Shown in pieces: positions 1 to 9,025 of a stretch of DNA of 43,806 bases. The DNA is from Alphaproteobacteria bacterium (GTDB lineage Bacteria; Pseudomonadota; Alphaproteobacteria; Caulobacterales; Aquidulcibacteraceae): assembly GCA_030430715.1 (NCBI GenBank), contig JAUIJZ010000018.1, forward strand, positions 1-43,806. The letters run 5' to 3'. The translations under genes and the position numbers were made by a program. Under the pieces are notes generated by a model. That model saw only the letters and a program-made list of their open reading frames with translations, searched no databases and was not told the origin of the DNA. Within the stretch, counting starts at the first letter, position 1; every line of letters starts with the position of its first letter.

Positions 1-2
1 AC

Positions 3-194
3 GGCCCGGCCGCGGCGTTCCGTTTGAGCGAAACGCCGGGCGTTGCTGTCGTCGTGGAGCGGGCCAAGGGCGCCAAGTGCGCGCGCTCCTGGAAATATTT
101 CGATCCCTCGACCGCCGATCCGCGCTTCCCGGACATCACCCCCCGCGACGCTGAGGCAGTGGCGGCCTGGGATGCGGCGCACGGGCGCGGCTGA
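3..194 (+). CDS. ileS: Isoleucyl-tRNA synthetase, C-terminal fragment
   Basis: The first 63 codons visible are the C-terminal end of IleRS, the cytoplasmic enzyme that charges tRNA-Ile; the rest lies upstream of the window. The frame reads ...VVERAKGAKCARSWKYFDP... and ...DPRFPDITPRDAEAVAAW... before TGA. These are the C-terminal signatures of the alphaproteobacterial enzyme. In many bacteria this tail is a zinc finger with CxxC pairs; here only one Cys (in KCARSW) remains and the partner positions are Ser or absent, so zinc binding is probably lost. It is followed 51 bases later by lspA, the order commonly seen in Proteobacteria, which supports the identification. Confidence 0.88.
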   Translation, partial: GPAAAFRLSETPGVAVVVERAKGAKCARSWKYFDPSTADPRFPDITPRDAEAVAAWDAAHGRG

Positions 195-245
195 AGCGAC
201 GCAGGCGGCTTGAAGGCGCATCAACGCCCGTACATAAGCGGGCGC

Positions 246-827
246 ATGTTGCGCTTCGGCCTTATCCTGGCGGCGATCGTCGTCGCTGCCGACCAAATCA
301 CGAAATATGTGGTGCTGGGTCCGCTGGACTTTAGCCCGCCCGGCTGCCTGCAAATGGTGGCGCCGTGCGGCTTCATTGAAATCTCGCCCATTTTCGACCT
401 GCGTATGGTTTGGAATCGCGGCGTGAGTTTTGGTCTGCTGGCGGCGGGCAATGATGTGGCGCGCTGGGCGCTGGTCGCGGGCATGCTGGTGATCGCCGGC
501 GTTTTCGCTTGGTGGATGCGCTCCGCGGAGCGGCGTCTGACGGCGCTGGCGCTGGGGCTCGTTGTTGGCGGGGCGCTCGGCAATGTGATCGATCGCATCC
601 GCTTCGGCGCGGTGGTGGATTTTCTGGATTTCAGCGGGCTTTGGTTCCCCTGGGTGTTCAACGTCGCTGACGCCGCCATTACGGTCGGTGCGGTGCTGCT
701 GGCCTTTGACATGCTGTTCTTGACTGAATCCGAGCCTGGAAAAGGCACCGGCTGGAGCCAGCTTAAGGCGCAGGCGCGGGCCTTACGGGCGCGATTCGGC
801 GGCGGGTCGGGTGGATCGGGCGGCTGA
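246..827 (+). CDS. lspA: Lipoprotein signal peptidase (signal peptidase II)
   Basis: LspA is the inner-membrane aspartyl protease that cleaves the signal peptide of diacylated prolipoproteins. The 193-residue protein has four hydrophobic segments and the family motifs: DQITK at 16-20, NRGVSFG at 57-63, GNVIDRIRFG with Asp116, and FNVADAA with Asp142. Asp116 and Asp142 match the catalytic pair of the family. I chose the ATG at 246 because the alternative upstream TTG at 210 would add 12 residues (KAHQRPYISGR) not expected before the first membrane segment. A Gly/Ser-rich tail (about residues 183-193) looks dispensable. It lies between ileS and a lipoprotein gene, so its product would process the neighbour's product. 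Length is normal for the family. Confidence 0.95.
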   Translation: MLRFGLILAAIVVAADQITKYVVLGPLDFSPPGCLQMVAPCGFIEISPIFDLRMVWNRGVSFGLLAAGNDVARWALVAGMLVIAGVFAWWMRSAERRLTALALGLVVGGALGNVIDRIRFGAVVDFLDFSGLWFPWVFNVADAAITVGAVLLAFDMLFLTESEPGKGTGWSQLKAQARALRARFGGGSGGSGG

Positions 828-966
828 ATCAGGTCCAAACTCGCCAAACTCCCGTCACCTTCGCCCGCCATTCCCGGAAATGGCGCGAACTGGCGGAGTT
901 GCTTGGCGAGAGGCGGCAGGCTCGGCTAAGAACGGCCGGAAAGATTTTGAGGGAAGGCGGCGTCCG

Positions 967-1509
967 ATGCGGAAACCGATTGCGCTGGTAGCGATCATGG
1001 CGGCGGCAGCTGCGGCGAGTGGATGTTCCACGGTGGCTAACTCGCTCGGCATCACCAAACAGACTCCGGATGAATTCCGCATTGTCACGCGCGCGCCGCT
1101 GACGCTTCCGCCGGATTACAGTCTGCGGCCGCCGCAGCCCGGCGCGCCGCGCCCGCAGGAGCTTGATCCGGATGCGGAGGCGCGTGCGGCCTTGTTCGGC
1201 CAAGATATCGGCCAATCCGCCAGCGGCGGTGAGCGCGCCTTCGTTTCCGCAGCCGGAGCTGATGCGGCCGATCCGAGCATTCGCGCCACGGTGGATTATG
1301 AGTCTGACGGCGTCGTGCGCCGCAATCAGGAATTCGCGGACCGCGTGATCGACTTTGAGGGCGCCGATGCCCAAACAGCGGCTTCCGCCGACGCTGAGGC
1401 CGAGGCGCGCCGTCTTGAAGAGGAAGAGGCGATCCGCCGCGCCACGGGTGGCGGCGACGTCACCATCCGCCGCGAGGCGAGCGGCGGCTTCAAGCTGCCC
1501 GGCACCTGA
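967..1509 (+). CDS. DUF3035-type lipoprotein (possible BAM-complex accessory)
   Basis: An exported lipoprotein of 180 residues. The N-terminus has a basic start (MRKP), an Ala-rich hydrophobic core and a lipobox-like ASGC with Cys20. After it comes TPDEFRIVTRAPLTLPPD followed by SLRPP, the conserved motif of DUF3035 proteins; the rest is acidic, Ala/Glu-rich and low in complexity. The start is the ATG preceded by a purine-rich GAGGGAAGG; longer frames that begin in lspA read no sensible signal peptide. The family is usual in alphaproteobacteria between lspA and M16 peptidases. A link to the outer-membrane assembly machinery (the BamC-like segment of alphaproteobacterial BamF) is family knowledge recalled, not shown here. 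Gap to the following M16 gene is only 4 bases, so it is probably co-transcribed with it. Confidence 0.85.
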   Translation: MRKPIALVAIMAAAAAASGCSTVANSLGITKQTPDEFRIVTRAPLTLPPDYSLRPPQPGAPRPQELDPDAEARAALFGQDIGQSASGGERAFVSAAGADAADPSIRATVDYESDGVVRRNQEFADRVIDFEGADAQTAASADAEAEARRLEEEEAIRRATGGGDVTIRREASGGFKLPGT

Positions 1510-1513
1510 TCCA

Positions 1514-2869
1514 GTGAGGGGGATCATCGGGGGGACGGCGCGCGTCGTCGCGGCGTGCGCCATCGTATTCCTGTGCTTTGTCGCCGAGGCGCGGGCATTC
1601 TCGCGTCCTGAGACCTTCACGCTCGACAATGGCCTGCAGGTAGTGGTGATCACCGATCGCCGCGCGCCGGTTGTCACGCACATGGTCTGGTACCGTGTCG
1701 GCGCAGCCGATGAACCGCGAGGCTATTCCGGTGTCGCGCATTTCTTTGAACACCTGATTTTCAAGGGCACGCGCGAGATTGCGCCTGGTGAGTTCTCGCG
1801 CACGGTTGCGCGCAATGGCGGCGAGGACAACGCTTTCACGTCCTGGGATTACACCGCCTATTTCGAGCGCATTGCCCGCGACCGGCTCGAACTTGTCATG
1901 CGCATGGAAGCGGACCGTATGCGCAATCTGCGCTTCTCGGATGAAACCTTCCTCGCCGAGCGCGATGTGATCGTCGAGGAACGCCGCCAGCGCATCGACA
2001 ATAATCCCGGCGCCGTGATGGGCGAGCGTATGCGCGCCATGCTCTATCCGCATCATCCCTATGGCACGCCGATTATTGGCTGGCTGCACGAGATCCGCAC
2101 GCTGGATCGGGAAAGCGCGCTTGAATTCTACCGCACCTGGTATGCGCCGAATAATGCGATCCTCGTTGTCGCCGGTGATGTCGACGCCGCTGAATTGCGT
2201 CCGCTCGCCGAGCGCTATTATGGGCGCTTGCGGCCGACGCGGGATTTGCCGGCGCGCGCCTGGGTGCAGGATCCGCCATCGGTGGGCCCGATGCGCTTGG
2301 TGCACCGCGATGAGAAAGTGCGTCAGCCGACGATGTCGCGGCTCTATCGCGCTACCTCCTATGGCACGGACACAGGGCGCGAAGCGCACGCACTCGATGT
2401 GGCGATGGAAATTCTCGGTGGCTCGCAAACCAGCCGGCTTTATCGGATCTTGGTTGAAGAGCGCGGGCTGGCCGTTGGCGCCGGCGCCAGTTCACAGACC
2501 GGCGGTCTTGGCGGCGGCATGGTGTCGGTTGGCGCAACGCCCGCCGCTGGCGTCGCGCCGGAGGCGCTGGAGGCGGCGATCGATGAAATCATCGACGAGT
2601 TCTTGCGCGACGGCCCGACAGAAGAGGAATTGACGCGCGCGAAATCTTCGCTTGAAGCCGCCGCGATCTATGCGCGCGACAGTCAGCAGGGGCTGGCGAA
2701 CATGTTTGGGGCTTCGTTGGCGCAAGGCGAAAGCATCGACGACATCGTGAATTGGCCCGAAGATATTTCGGCTGTCACGCGCGAGGAAGCACTCGCGATC
2801 GTCCGTGAAACGCTGGACATCAATCGCTCTGTCACGGGCTGGCTGATGCCGCCGGAGGGTGAGCAATGA
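1514..2869 (+). CDS. M16 family zinc metallopeptidase, catalytic member, exported
   Basis: A periplasmic insulinase/pitrilysin-type (M16B) peptidase of 451 residues. The inverted zinc motif HxxEH is HFFEH at residues 76-80, and the third ligand Glu156 sits 76 residues later in DVIVEERRQR, the normal spacing. The middle and C-terminal parts show the second M16 domain (HTxxxS-like region SRLYRILVEERGLAVGAG). The N-terminus (residues 1-29, ending AEARA) is a cleavable signal peptide. I chose the GTG at 1514: it gives this signal peptide directly, whereas the in-frame ATG at 1355 lies deep in the lipoprotein gene and adds a basic non-signal sequence. The gene overlaps the next M16 gene by four bases (ATGA), so the two are translationally coupled and likely form the usual active/inactive pair. 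Confidence 0.92.
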   Translation: MRGIIGGTARVVAACAIVFLCFVAEARAFSRPETFTLDNGLQVVVITDRRAPVVTHMVWYRVGAADEPRGYSGVAHFFEHLIFKGTREIAPGEFSRTVARNGGEDNAFTSWDYTAYFERIARDRLELVMRMEADRMRNLRFSDETFLAERDVIVEERRQRIDNNPGAVMGERMRAMLYPHHPYGTPIIGWLHEIRTLDRESALEFYRTWYAPNNAILVVAGDVDAAELRPLAERYYGRLRPTRDLPARAWVQDPPSVGPMRLVHRDEKVRQPTMSRLYRATSYGTDTGREAHALDVAMEILGGSQTSRLYRILVEERGLAVGAGASSQTGGLGGGMVSVGATPAAGVAPEALEAAIDEIIDEFLRDGPTEEELTRAKSSLEAAAIYARDSQQGLANMFGASLAQGESIDDIVNWPEDISAVTREEALAIVRETLDINRSVTGWLMPPEGEQ

Positions 2870-4221
2870 GGGCTGTCGCGCTCATCCTGCTTGCGCTTTT
2901 CGCGTTTTCGCCCATCGCGCCGGCAGTCGCGCAAGAGCGTGCAGAATCCGCGGCCGCGCGCCACGGCGTGCCGGCTGAGCGCGTGGTGTCTCCCGGCGGT
3001 ATCGAGGCGTGGCTGGTCGCCGATGCCACTGTGCCCATGCTGGTGCTGCAAGCCTATTGGCATGGCGGCGCAGCCATCGAGCCTGAGACGCATATCGGCG
3101 TTAGCAGCGCTTTGGCCGACATGTTGACTGAAGGCGCGGGCGATCTCGACGCGCAGGCGTTCAAGCAGCGGCTTGAAGATTTGAATATGTCGCTCGGCTT
3201 CTCATCCAGCTGGGACGGCATGGGCATGAGCCTCGTCACGCTCACGGAAAATCGCGATGCGGCGTTCGAAATGGCGCGCATGGCGCTGATGCAGCCGCGC
3301 TTCGATGCAGCGTCTTTGGAGCGGCTGCGCCGGCAATGGCAGGTTGGCATCCTGCAACGCGACACAAATCCGAGCTATCTCGCGGGCGCCGCGCTCGATG
3401 ATGCGCTTTATCCCGATCATCCTTATGCGCGGCGTACAACGAACGAGACCGTCGCCGCGATCGATCTCGACGCGCTGGAGGAGCGCAAGGGGCTGCTGTT
3501 CGCGCGTGATCGGATGCAGATCACGGTCGTCGGCGATATCGATGCGCAGGCGCTGGGCCTTCTGCTCGACCAAACTTTCGGCGCGCTGCCGGCAACGACC
3601 AGTATTGCCGTGCCGCCGGACGCATCCCTGCAGGCGCCGACGCCGCTGATCGTGCGGCCTTTGCCGCAGCCGCAGAGCCTGATCGTTTTCGCCGCGCCCG
3701 GCATGCGCGAAGATCATCCCGATTGGATGGCGTTCGCGGTGGCGAATTATATTCTGGGCGGCGGTGGGTTTTCTTCGCGCCTGATGAGTGAAGTGCGCGA
3801 AGCCCGCGGGCTTGTTTACGGCGTCGGCACGGGCAATTCCGTACGCGATCACGTGGCGCTTCTGCGTGGCTCGGCGCAGACGGAAAACGGCAATGTCGCC
3901 GAAGCGATAGAAGTGATCCGCGCGGAAATGGCGAGGCTGGCGCAAGAGGGGGCGACGCGGGCGGAAGTGGATGACGCCATCACCTATCTCACCGGCTCGT
4001 TCGCGCTCGACCTCGATTCCAATCGCGGCATTTCCGACATTCTGCACTCGTACCAGATCATCGGCCGCGACATCGATTACATCAATGAGCGCAACGATAT
4101 GCTGCGCGCCGTGCGCCGCGAAGACGTGAACCGCGTCGCGCGCGAGTATTTCGACCCCGCGCGCTTCACGTTTGTGGTTGTGGGGCAACCCGAGGGGTTG
4201 GACGTGGCGGCTGCGCCCTAG
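2866..4221 (+). CDS. M16 family peptidase-like protein, non-catalytic partner, exported
   Basis: A 451-residue paralog of the preceding gene. The signal peptide is MRAVALILLALFAFSPIAPAVAQ. Where the first copy has HFFEH this one reads IGVSSALADMLTEGAG, so no zinc ligands are present. The C-terminal domain is well kept (GGGGFSSRLMSEVREARGLVYGVG at residues about 303-326). In M16B systems a dead subunit with this C-terminal R/Y region binds substrate and completes the closed chamber of the active subunit; that role is inferred from family knowledge. It starts inside the stop of the active gene (ATGA overlap). Its own stop overlaps the end of an opposing SEC-C remnant on the other strand. Confidence 0.92.
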   Translation: MRAVALILLALFAFSPIAPAVAQERAESAAARHGVPAERVVSPGGIEAWLVADATVPMLVLQAYWHGGAAIEPETHIGVSSALADMLTEGAGDLDAQAFKQRLEDLNMSLGFSSSWDGMGMSLVTLTENRDAAFEMARMALMQPRFDAASLERLRRQWQVGILQRDTNPSYLAGAALDDALYPDHPYARRTTNETVAAIDLDALEERKGLLFARDRMQITVVGDIDAQALGLLLDQTFGALPATTSIAVPPDASLQAPTPLIVRPLPQPQSLIVFAAPGMREDHPDWMAFAVANYILGGGGFSSRLMSEVREARGLVYGVGTGNSVRDHVALLRGSAQTENGNVAEAIEVIRAEMARLAQEGATRAEVDDAITYLTGSFALDLDSNRGISDILHSYQIIGRDIDYINERNDMLRAVRREDVNRVAREYFDPARFTFVVVGQPEGLDVAAAP

Positions 4222-4469
4222 TCCTCCCGAAAATAGTGATTCCGCTCGGCGCCGTCATAGCGGCCGCTCTTCATGCAGCAGCGCTTGAAACAACCTCCAT
4301 GAGCCGCATGGACACAGATCGTTGCGGCCAAGCTTTTCAACCAGCTCGACATCGCCCGCGCACCGTGCGCGTGCCGCGCTTTACGTGCGTTTCAGACGGG
4401 TAGCCCTTGCGGCGTTTGGATGAGCGCTCGAAAGCAAGGCTGGTCGAAAAGATTGCGGTAGCGTTTCAT
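4218..4469 (-). pseudogene. Frameshifted SEC-C zinc-binding small protein
   Basis: Reading the minus strand from an ATG at 4469, which has a perfect AGGAGG five bases upstream, gives a small protein broken by apparent single-base shifts. Pieces lie in different frames: MKRYRNLF first, then SKRRKGYPSETHVKRG, then DVELVEKLGRNDLCPCGS, then GGCFKRCCMKSGRYDGAERN ending HYFRED and TAG at 4218. Joined, the last two pieces make the SEC-C motif GRNDxCPCGSGxxFKxCC, a small zinc ribbon found at the end of SecA and in many small proteins. The joint between the last two pieces needs removal of one T near 4299; the previous one needs removal of one C near 4351. The strong ribosome binding site remains. No other gene nearby is frameshifted, so decay is likelier than poor sequence, but both are possible. 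Confidence 0.7.
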
Positions 4470-4491
4470 CTTAGCCTCCTATTGTTGATGT

Positions 4492-4566
4492 TGGCGGCGC
4501 CGGCGGGACTCGAACCCGCCTCGCTGCATCGACAGTGCAGCATCTTCACCCATGGACCACGGCGCC
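4492..4566 (-). tRNA. tRNA-Asp (anticodon GUC), atypical
   Basis: The minus strand folds as a complete cloverleaf with encoded CCA (75 nt). Acceptor stem GGCGCCG (4566-4560) pairs with CGGCGCC (4502-4496), discriminator G, then CCA at 4494-4492. The anticodon stem CTGCA/TGCAG closes the loop CTGTCGA, so positions 34-36 are GUC (Asp). T arm GCGGG-TTCGAGT-CCCGC is canonical. G10-U25 and G73, both known aspartate identity elements, are present. Oddities: position 37 is G and 38 is A (Asp tRNAs normally have A37, C38); the D stem has only three pairs with a C13/A22 mismatch; the variable loop is four bases. It lies on the same strand as and 150 bases downstream of the RNA ligase gene rtcB. It is either a divergent minor Asp isoacceptor or a specialised tRNA. 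Confidence 0.8.
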
Positions 4567-4579
4567 GTTGGAGACCGTT

Positions 4580-4703
4580 CCTTCTCCCCCGTGAGGGGGA
4601 GAAGGTGGTCCGAAGGACCGGATGAGGGGGCGCGCTCGTACCTGAACGCCCACCCTCATCCGTCGGCTTCGCCGACACCTTCTCCCGCCCATGCGGGAGA
4701 AGG
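4580..4703. repeat. Paired intergenic palindromic repeat element
   Basis: Two related units face each other. Unit one (4580-4628) starts CCTTCTCCCCCGTGAGGGGG and ends with GGTCCGAAGGACCGGATGAGGG; unit two (4653-4703) is its inverted relative, starting CCCTCATCCGTCGGC and ending GCGGGAGAAGG. Each unit holds two hairpins: a CTTCTCCC/GGGAGAAG stem and a variable GC-rich stem (GGTCC/GGACC or GTCGGC/GCCGAC) flanked by constant GGATGAGGG. A third, diverged copy is at 34136-34184. This is the style of REP-like or MITE-like elements that sit between genes. It lies between the tRNA and the 3' end of rtcB, so as RNA it could form a strong double hairpin at the rtcB transcript end. Confidence 0.8.
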
Positions 4704-4716
4704 GAGGACGTCGAAC

Positions 4717-5925
<1,209 letters not shown>

Positions 5926-5986
5926 ATCCGGTTCTCCTTTTTCTCAACGATCATGTGGCCCAGAGCATGTATGACGAGCGCATACG

Positions 5987-6022
5987 AAAAACCCCTCCAG
6001 GCCGCGCCTTGGAGGGGTTTTT
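5987..6022. terminator. Bidirectional intrinsic terminator
   Basis: A 13-bp perfect inverted repeat, AAAAACCCCTCCA / TGGAGGGGTTTTT, with a 10-base loop. The A-tract and T-tract allow it to act in both directions. On the minus strand it lies after the LOG-family gene and 61 bases before rtcB, so it would insulate rtcB from transcription coming from upstream. Confidence 0.85.
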
Positions 6023-6203
6023 CATGCTCCTTTGTCCGAAGACGCTAGAAAGCAGAACTCCTCCGCGCGCACGAATCCATCCGCTCGCCGCGTTGCGCGA
6101 CGACGACTGGGGTGAGTGCAAAAGTGTTCTGCGTTTTCACGACACGTCTCCGAAGGACGCCGCATGTATCACATGATGTGCGCCGATGCACGCGAAAATT
6201 CGT
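6023..6203. other. Intergenic stretch with no assignable gene
   Basis: About 180 bases between the terminator and the end of the LOG-family gene. On the minus strand there is an open frame of about 40 codons starting MRRPSETCRENAEHF and ending at a TAG near 6048, without a convincing ribosome binding site; I do not call it a gene. On the minus strand this segment would be the 3' untranslated region of the LOG gene up to the terminator and could also hold a small RNA, but nothing beyond the terminator supports that. Confidence 0.4.
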
Positions 6204-7007
6204 CTACAAGGCGCCTTGCGGCAAACGCGCGGCGAGGCCTTGCTCGACGAGCGCTTCCCAAGCGCCAAGCGCGGTGTCGGCAAAACGGAAGAGCGTCAGG
6301 TCTGCTTCATTGATTGTGCCGTACTCAACCAACTTGTCGAAATTCACGATCGATCGCCAATAACCTTCATCGAAAAGCACGATCGGCAGCTCGGTGACTT
6401 TGCGCGTCTGGCGCAGCGTCAGCAGCTCAAACATTTCATCCAGCGTGCCAAAGCCGCCGGGAAATACGACGAGCGCTTTGGCGCGCATGGCTAGGTGCAT
6501 CTTACGCATGGCGAAATAGTGAAAGTTGAACGTCAGCTCCGGCGTTGTGTAGGCATTCGGCTCCTGCTCATGCGGCAGCGTGATGTTGAAGCCGATGGCC
6601 GGCGCGCCGACATCGCGCGCGCCGCGACACGCCGCTTCCATTGCCCCGGGGCCGCCGCCCGTCGCGATCACATTGCGGTGCGCTTTGCCTTCCGGGCAAA
6701 CGGCGCCGCCGCGTTCGGAAGCGATGCGTCCAAAGGCGCGCGCTTCGTTGTACCAAATGGCTTGTTTGCCTGGTCCGTCTTCCTGGGTGCGCGCCGATCC
6801 AAAGACGACAATGGTCGAAAGAATATTCGCACGCCGCAACAATAATTCGGCTTTGGAATATTCCAGCATGAACCGCACGCCGCGCATTTCGTCGCCAAGC
6901 AGAAATTCCTGATCCAGTGTGGCGAGTTCGAAGGAGGGGCTGGCCATTTGCGCGGCGTTGGCGGCGGGCGGGGGCGTGTCTTTCGGGGGAGGCGTGTTCT
7001 TCGTCAT
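6204..7007 (-). CDS. LOG-family (TIGR00730) nucleotide phosphoribohydrolase
   Basis: A 267-residue cytoplasmic protein of the LOG/lysine-decarboxylase-like family, whose characterised members release a base from a nucleoside 5'-monophosphate (cytokinin riboside monophosphate and related nucleotides). The diagnostic PGGFGTLDE is present in [17 protein letters not shown], as is the nucleotide-binding [13 protein letters not shown]. The first 30 or so residues are Pro/Ala-rich and probably disordered. Start chosen at the ATG at 7007; the frame stays open further upstream but runs through the beginning of mutL on the other strand. It is divergent from mutL with only 34 bases between the start codons, so promoters must overlap. 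The physiological substrate cannot be read from the sequence. Confidence 0.88.
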   Translation of the reverse strand: MTKNTPPPKDTPPPAANAAQMASPSFELATLDQEFLLGDEMRGVRFMLEYSKAELLLRRANILSTIVVFGSARTQEDGPGKQAIWYNEARAFGRIASERGGAVCPEGKAHRNVIATGGGPGAMEAACRGARDVGAPAIGFNITLPHEQEPNAYTTPELTFNFHYFAMRKMHLAMRAKALVVFPGGFGTLDEMFELLTLRQTRKVTELPIVLFDEGYWRSIVNFDKLVEYGTINEADLTLFRFADTALGAWEALVEQGLAARLPQGAL

Positions 7008-7041
7008 GCTGCTATGGTCGCGCTCTGATCCGCGAATCGCA

Positions 7042-8919
7042 ATGCCTATCCGCCGTCTTCCCCCCGAAGCTGTGAACCGTATCGCCGCAGGCGAGGTGAT
7101 CGAGCGCCCTGCCGCTGCGGTAAAAGAGCTTGTCGAAAATGCGCTCGACGCAGGCGCGCGCCGCATTGAGGTGCGCATCGAACGCGGCGGCTTGGGGCTG
7201 ATCGCTGTTGAGGATGATGGCGGCGGCATCACACAGGACGAATTGCCGCTTGCGGTGGAGCGGCACGCGACGTCGAAGCTTGTCGCCGGCACAGGTGGTG
7301 ACGTTGATCTCCTGAACATTCATACGATGGGGTTCCGTGGCGAAGCGCTGCCGTCGATTGGCGCGGTGGCGCGTTTGTCGATCACCTCCAAGGCGCGCGG
7401 CGCCGATGACGCGTGGCGTGTCGAAGTGGAGGGCGGCGTGCTCAGCGCCCCGGCGCCTGCCGCATGGGCGGCGCTCAGCGATAGTGGCGCACGCATCGAA
7501 GTGCGCGATCTGTTTTTCGCAACGCCTGCGCGTTTGAAATTCATGAAGTCCGAGCGCGCCGAAATGATGGCCGTTTCGGACGTGATGAAGCGACTCGCCA
7601 TGGCGCGGCCCGATGTGGCGTTCACCTTGCAGCATGATGGACGCGCATCGCTGCGACTGAGCGCCGAAAGCGATCCGGAGCATGAAGGCCGTCGCGCGCG
7701 GCTCGCGGCGATCCTCGGCGCGGAGTTCGCGCCTAATTGTATTGCCCTCGATCAGATGCGCGGCGATGTGCGCTTATCCGGCTTTGCCGGCCTGCCAACT
7801 TTTCATCGCGGCTCACGCGAACATCAGCATTTGTTCGTCAATGGCCGTCCAGTGAAGGATAAGCTGATCGTCGGCGCCGTACGCGCGGCCTATCAGGATT
7901 TGCTTGCGCGCGACCGCCATCCTGTCGCGGCATTGTTTATCGATCTGCCGCCAGGTGATGTGGATGTAAACGTGCATCCGGCGAAGACGGAAGTGCGTTT
8001 CCGCGACGCAGCGCTTGTGCGCGGCTTGATCGTGGGCGCCCTGACGCATGCGCTCGCGGGGGCGGGACATCGCGCATCGACGACAACGGCGGGCTCTGCG
8101 CTATCCGGTTTCCGGTCGCACATCACGCCGCAGCCAGTGTTGCGCGCCTCATATTCGAATTTTGGCGGCGCGGCGGAAGAGGCGATCGCGCCGGGCGACT
8201 TTATTATGCCGAGCGCGCGTGTGGACGGGCCGGTTTCCGCCGCGTCTTATGTGGGCGGTGCGGATGAGCACACCGCACCGGCCGCACCGCTTACAGCGCC
8301 GTCAGCTGCTGGCGCGCATGATGACGGGACCGCGCAATTCTTCCCGCTTGGCGCGGCGCGCGCGCAGCTGCACGAAACCTATATCGTCGCGCAAACCGAA
8401 GACGGCATTGTCATTGTCGATCAGCATGCTGCGCATGAGCGCCTCGTTTATGAGCGCATGAAGCAGATGCTCGCCAATGGCGGCGTGAAGCGTCAGGGAT
8501 TGCTAATCCCGGAGGTCGTGGAGCTTGATCCCAGTGAAGCAGAATCGATTGTAACGCGCGCCGAGGAGCTGGCGCAGCTCGGTCTCGTTATCGAGCCGTT
8601 CGGTCCGGGCGCGATCTTGGTGCGTGAGACGCCCGCGTTGCTCGGCCATGTCGATGCGGCTGGCATGCTTAAGGATTTGGCGGACGACATCGCCGAACTC
8701 GATGCCGCGCATACCTTGAAGGAAAAGCTCGAGGAGGTGTGTTCTTCGATGGCGTGTCGCGGCTCGGTGCGCGCAGGACGCAGGCTGACAGGTGAAGAGA
8801 TGAACGCGTTGTTGCGCCAAATGGAGGCGACGCCGTTTTCCGGACAATGCAATCACGGCCGGCCCACCTATGTGGAGCTTAAGTTGGCCGATATCGAGAA
8901 GTTGTTCGGACGTAGGTGA
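7042..8919 (+). CDS. mutL: DNA mismatch repair protein MutL (endonuclease type)
   Basis: MutL couples mismatch recognition by MutS to strand incision. The N-terminal GHKL ATPase motifs are [11 protein letters not shown] (Asn binds Mg-ATP), [14 protein letters not shown] and [13 protein letters not shown] proline/alanine-rich linker (about residues 345-440) follows. The C-terminal dimerisation domain carries [12 protein letters not shown] starting at Asp460, a perfect DQHA(X)2E(X)4E metal-binding endonuclease motif, plus ACRGSVR and the CNHGRPT motif near the end. Such MutL proteins nick DNA themselves and occur in bacteria without MutH/Dam. The 625-residue length is typical. ATG at 7042 gives the standard [20 protein letters not shown] start; the longer frame from 6919 overlaps the divergent LOG-family gene and is rejected. 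Confidence 0.96.
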   Translation: MPIRRLPPEAVNRIAAGEVIERPAAAVKELVENALDAGARRIEVRIERGGLGLIAVEDDGGGITQDELPLAVERHATSKLVAGTGGDVDLLNIHTMGFRGEALPSIGAVARLSITSKARGADDAWRVEVEGGVLSAPAPAAWAALSDSGARIEVRDLFFATPARLKFMKSERAEMMAVSDVMKRLAMARPDVAFTLQHDGRASLRLSAESDPEHEGRRARLAAILGAEFAPNCIALDQMRGDVRLSGFAGLPTFHRGSREHQHLFVNGRPVKDKLIVGAVRAAYQDLLARDRHPVAALFIDLPPGDVDVNVHPAKTEVRFRDAALVRGLIVGALTHALAGAGHRASTTTAGSALSGFRSHITPQPVLRASYSNFGGAAEEAIAPGDFIMPSARVDGPVSAASYVGGADEHTAPAAPLTAPSAAGAHDDGTAQFFPLGAARAQLHETYIVAQTEDGIVIVDQHAAHERLVYERMKQMLANGGVKRQGLLIPEVVELDPSEAESIVTRAEELAQLGLVIEPFGPGAILVRETPALLGHVDAAGMLKDLADDIAELDAAHTLKEKLEEVCSSMACRGSVRAGRRLTGEEMNALLRQMEATPFSGQCNHGRPTYVELKLADIEKLFGRR

Positions 8920-9025
8920 CCGCTGTCACACAATAATAATGATGCGCGCGCGTATTCAGCTTGCCTTCATGGAGCGCCGCGCAAACGATGGTTATGTCTT
9001 CGTATAGAGCTAAACGGGGTGAGTA

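Noticed and set aside
3202-4188. Long minus-strand frame inside the second M16 gene
   Set aside because: High-GC antisense frame with His/Arg-rich translation and no domain; the plus strand encodes a clear M16 protein.
4407-4625. Plus-strand frame beginning MRRLDERSKARLVEK through the tRNA region
   Set aside because: It crosses the whole tRNA gene and the repeat, is antisense to the SEC-C remnant, and has no ribosome binding site.
6048-6170. Small minus-strand frame MRRPSETCRENAEHF in the LOG-rtcB gap
   Set aside because: No ribosome binding site, strange composition, and it overlaps nothing known; probably chance.
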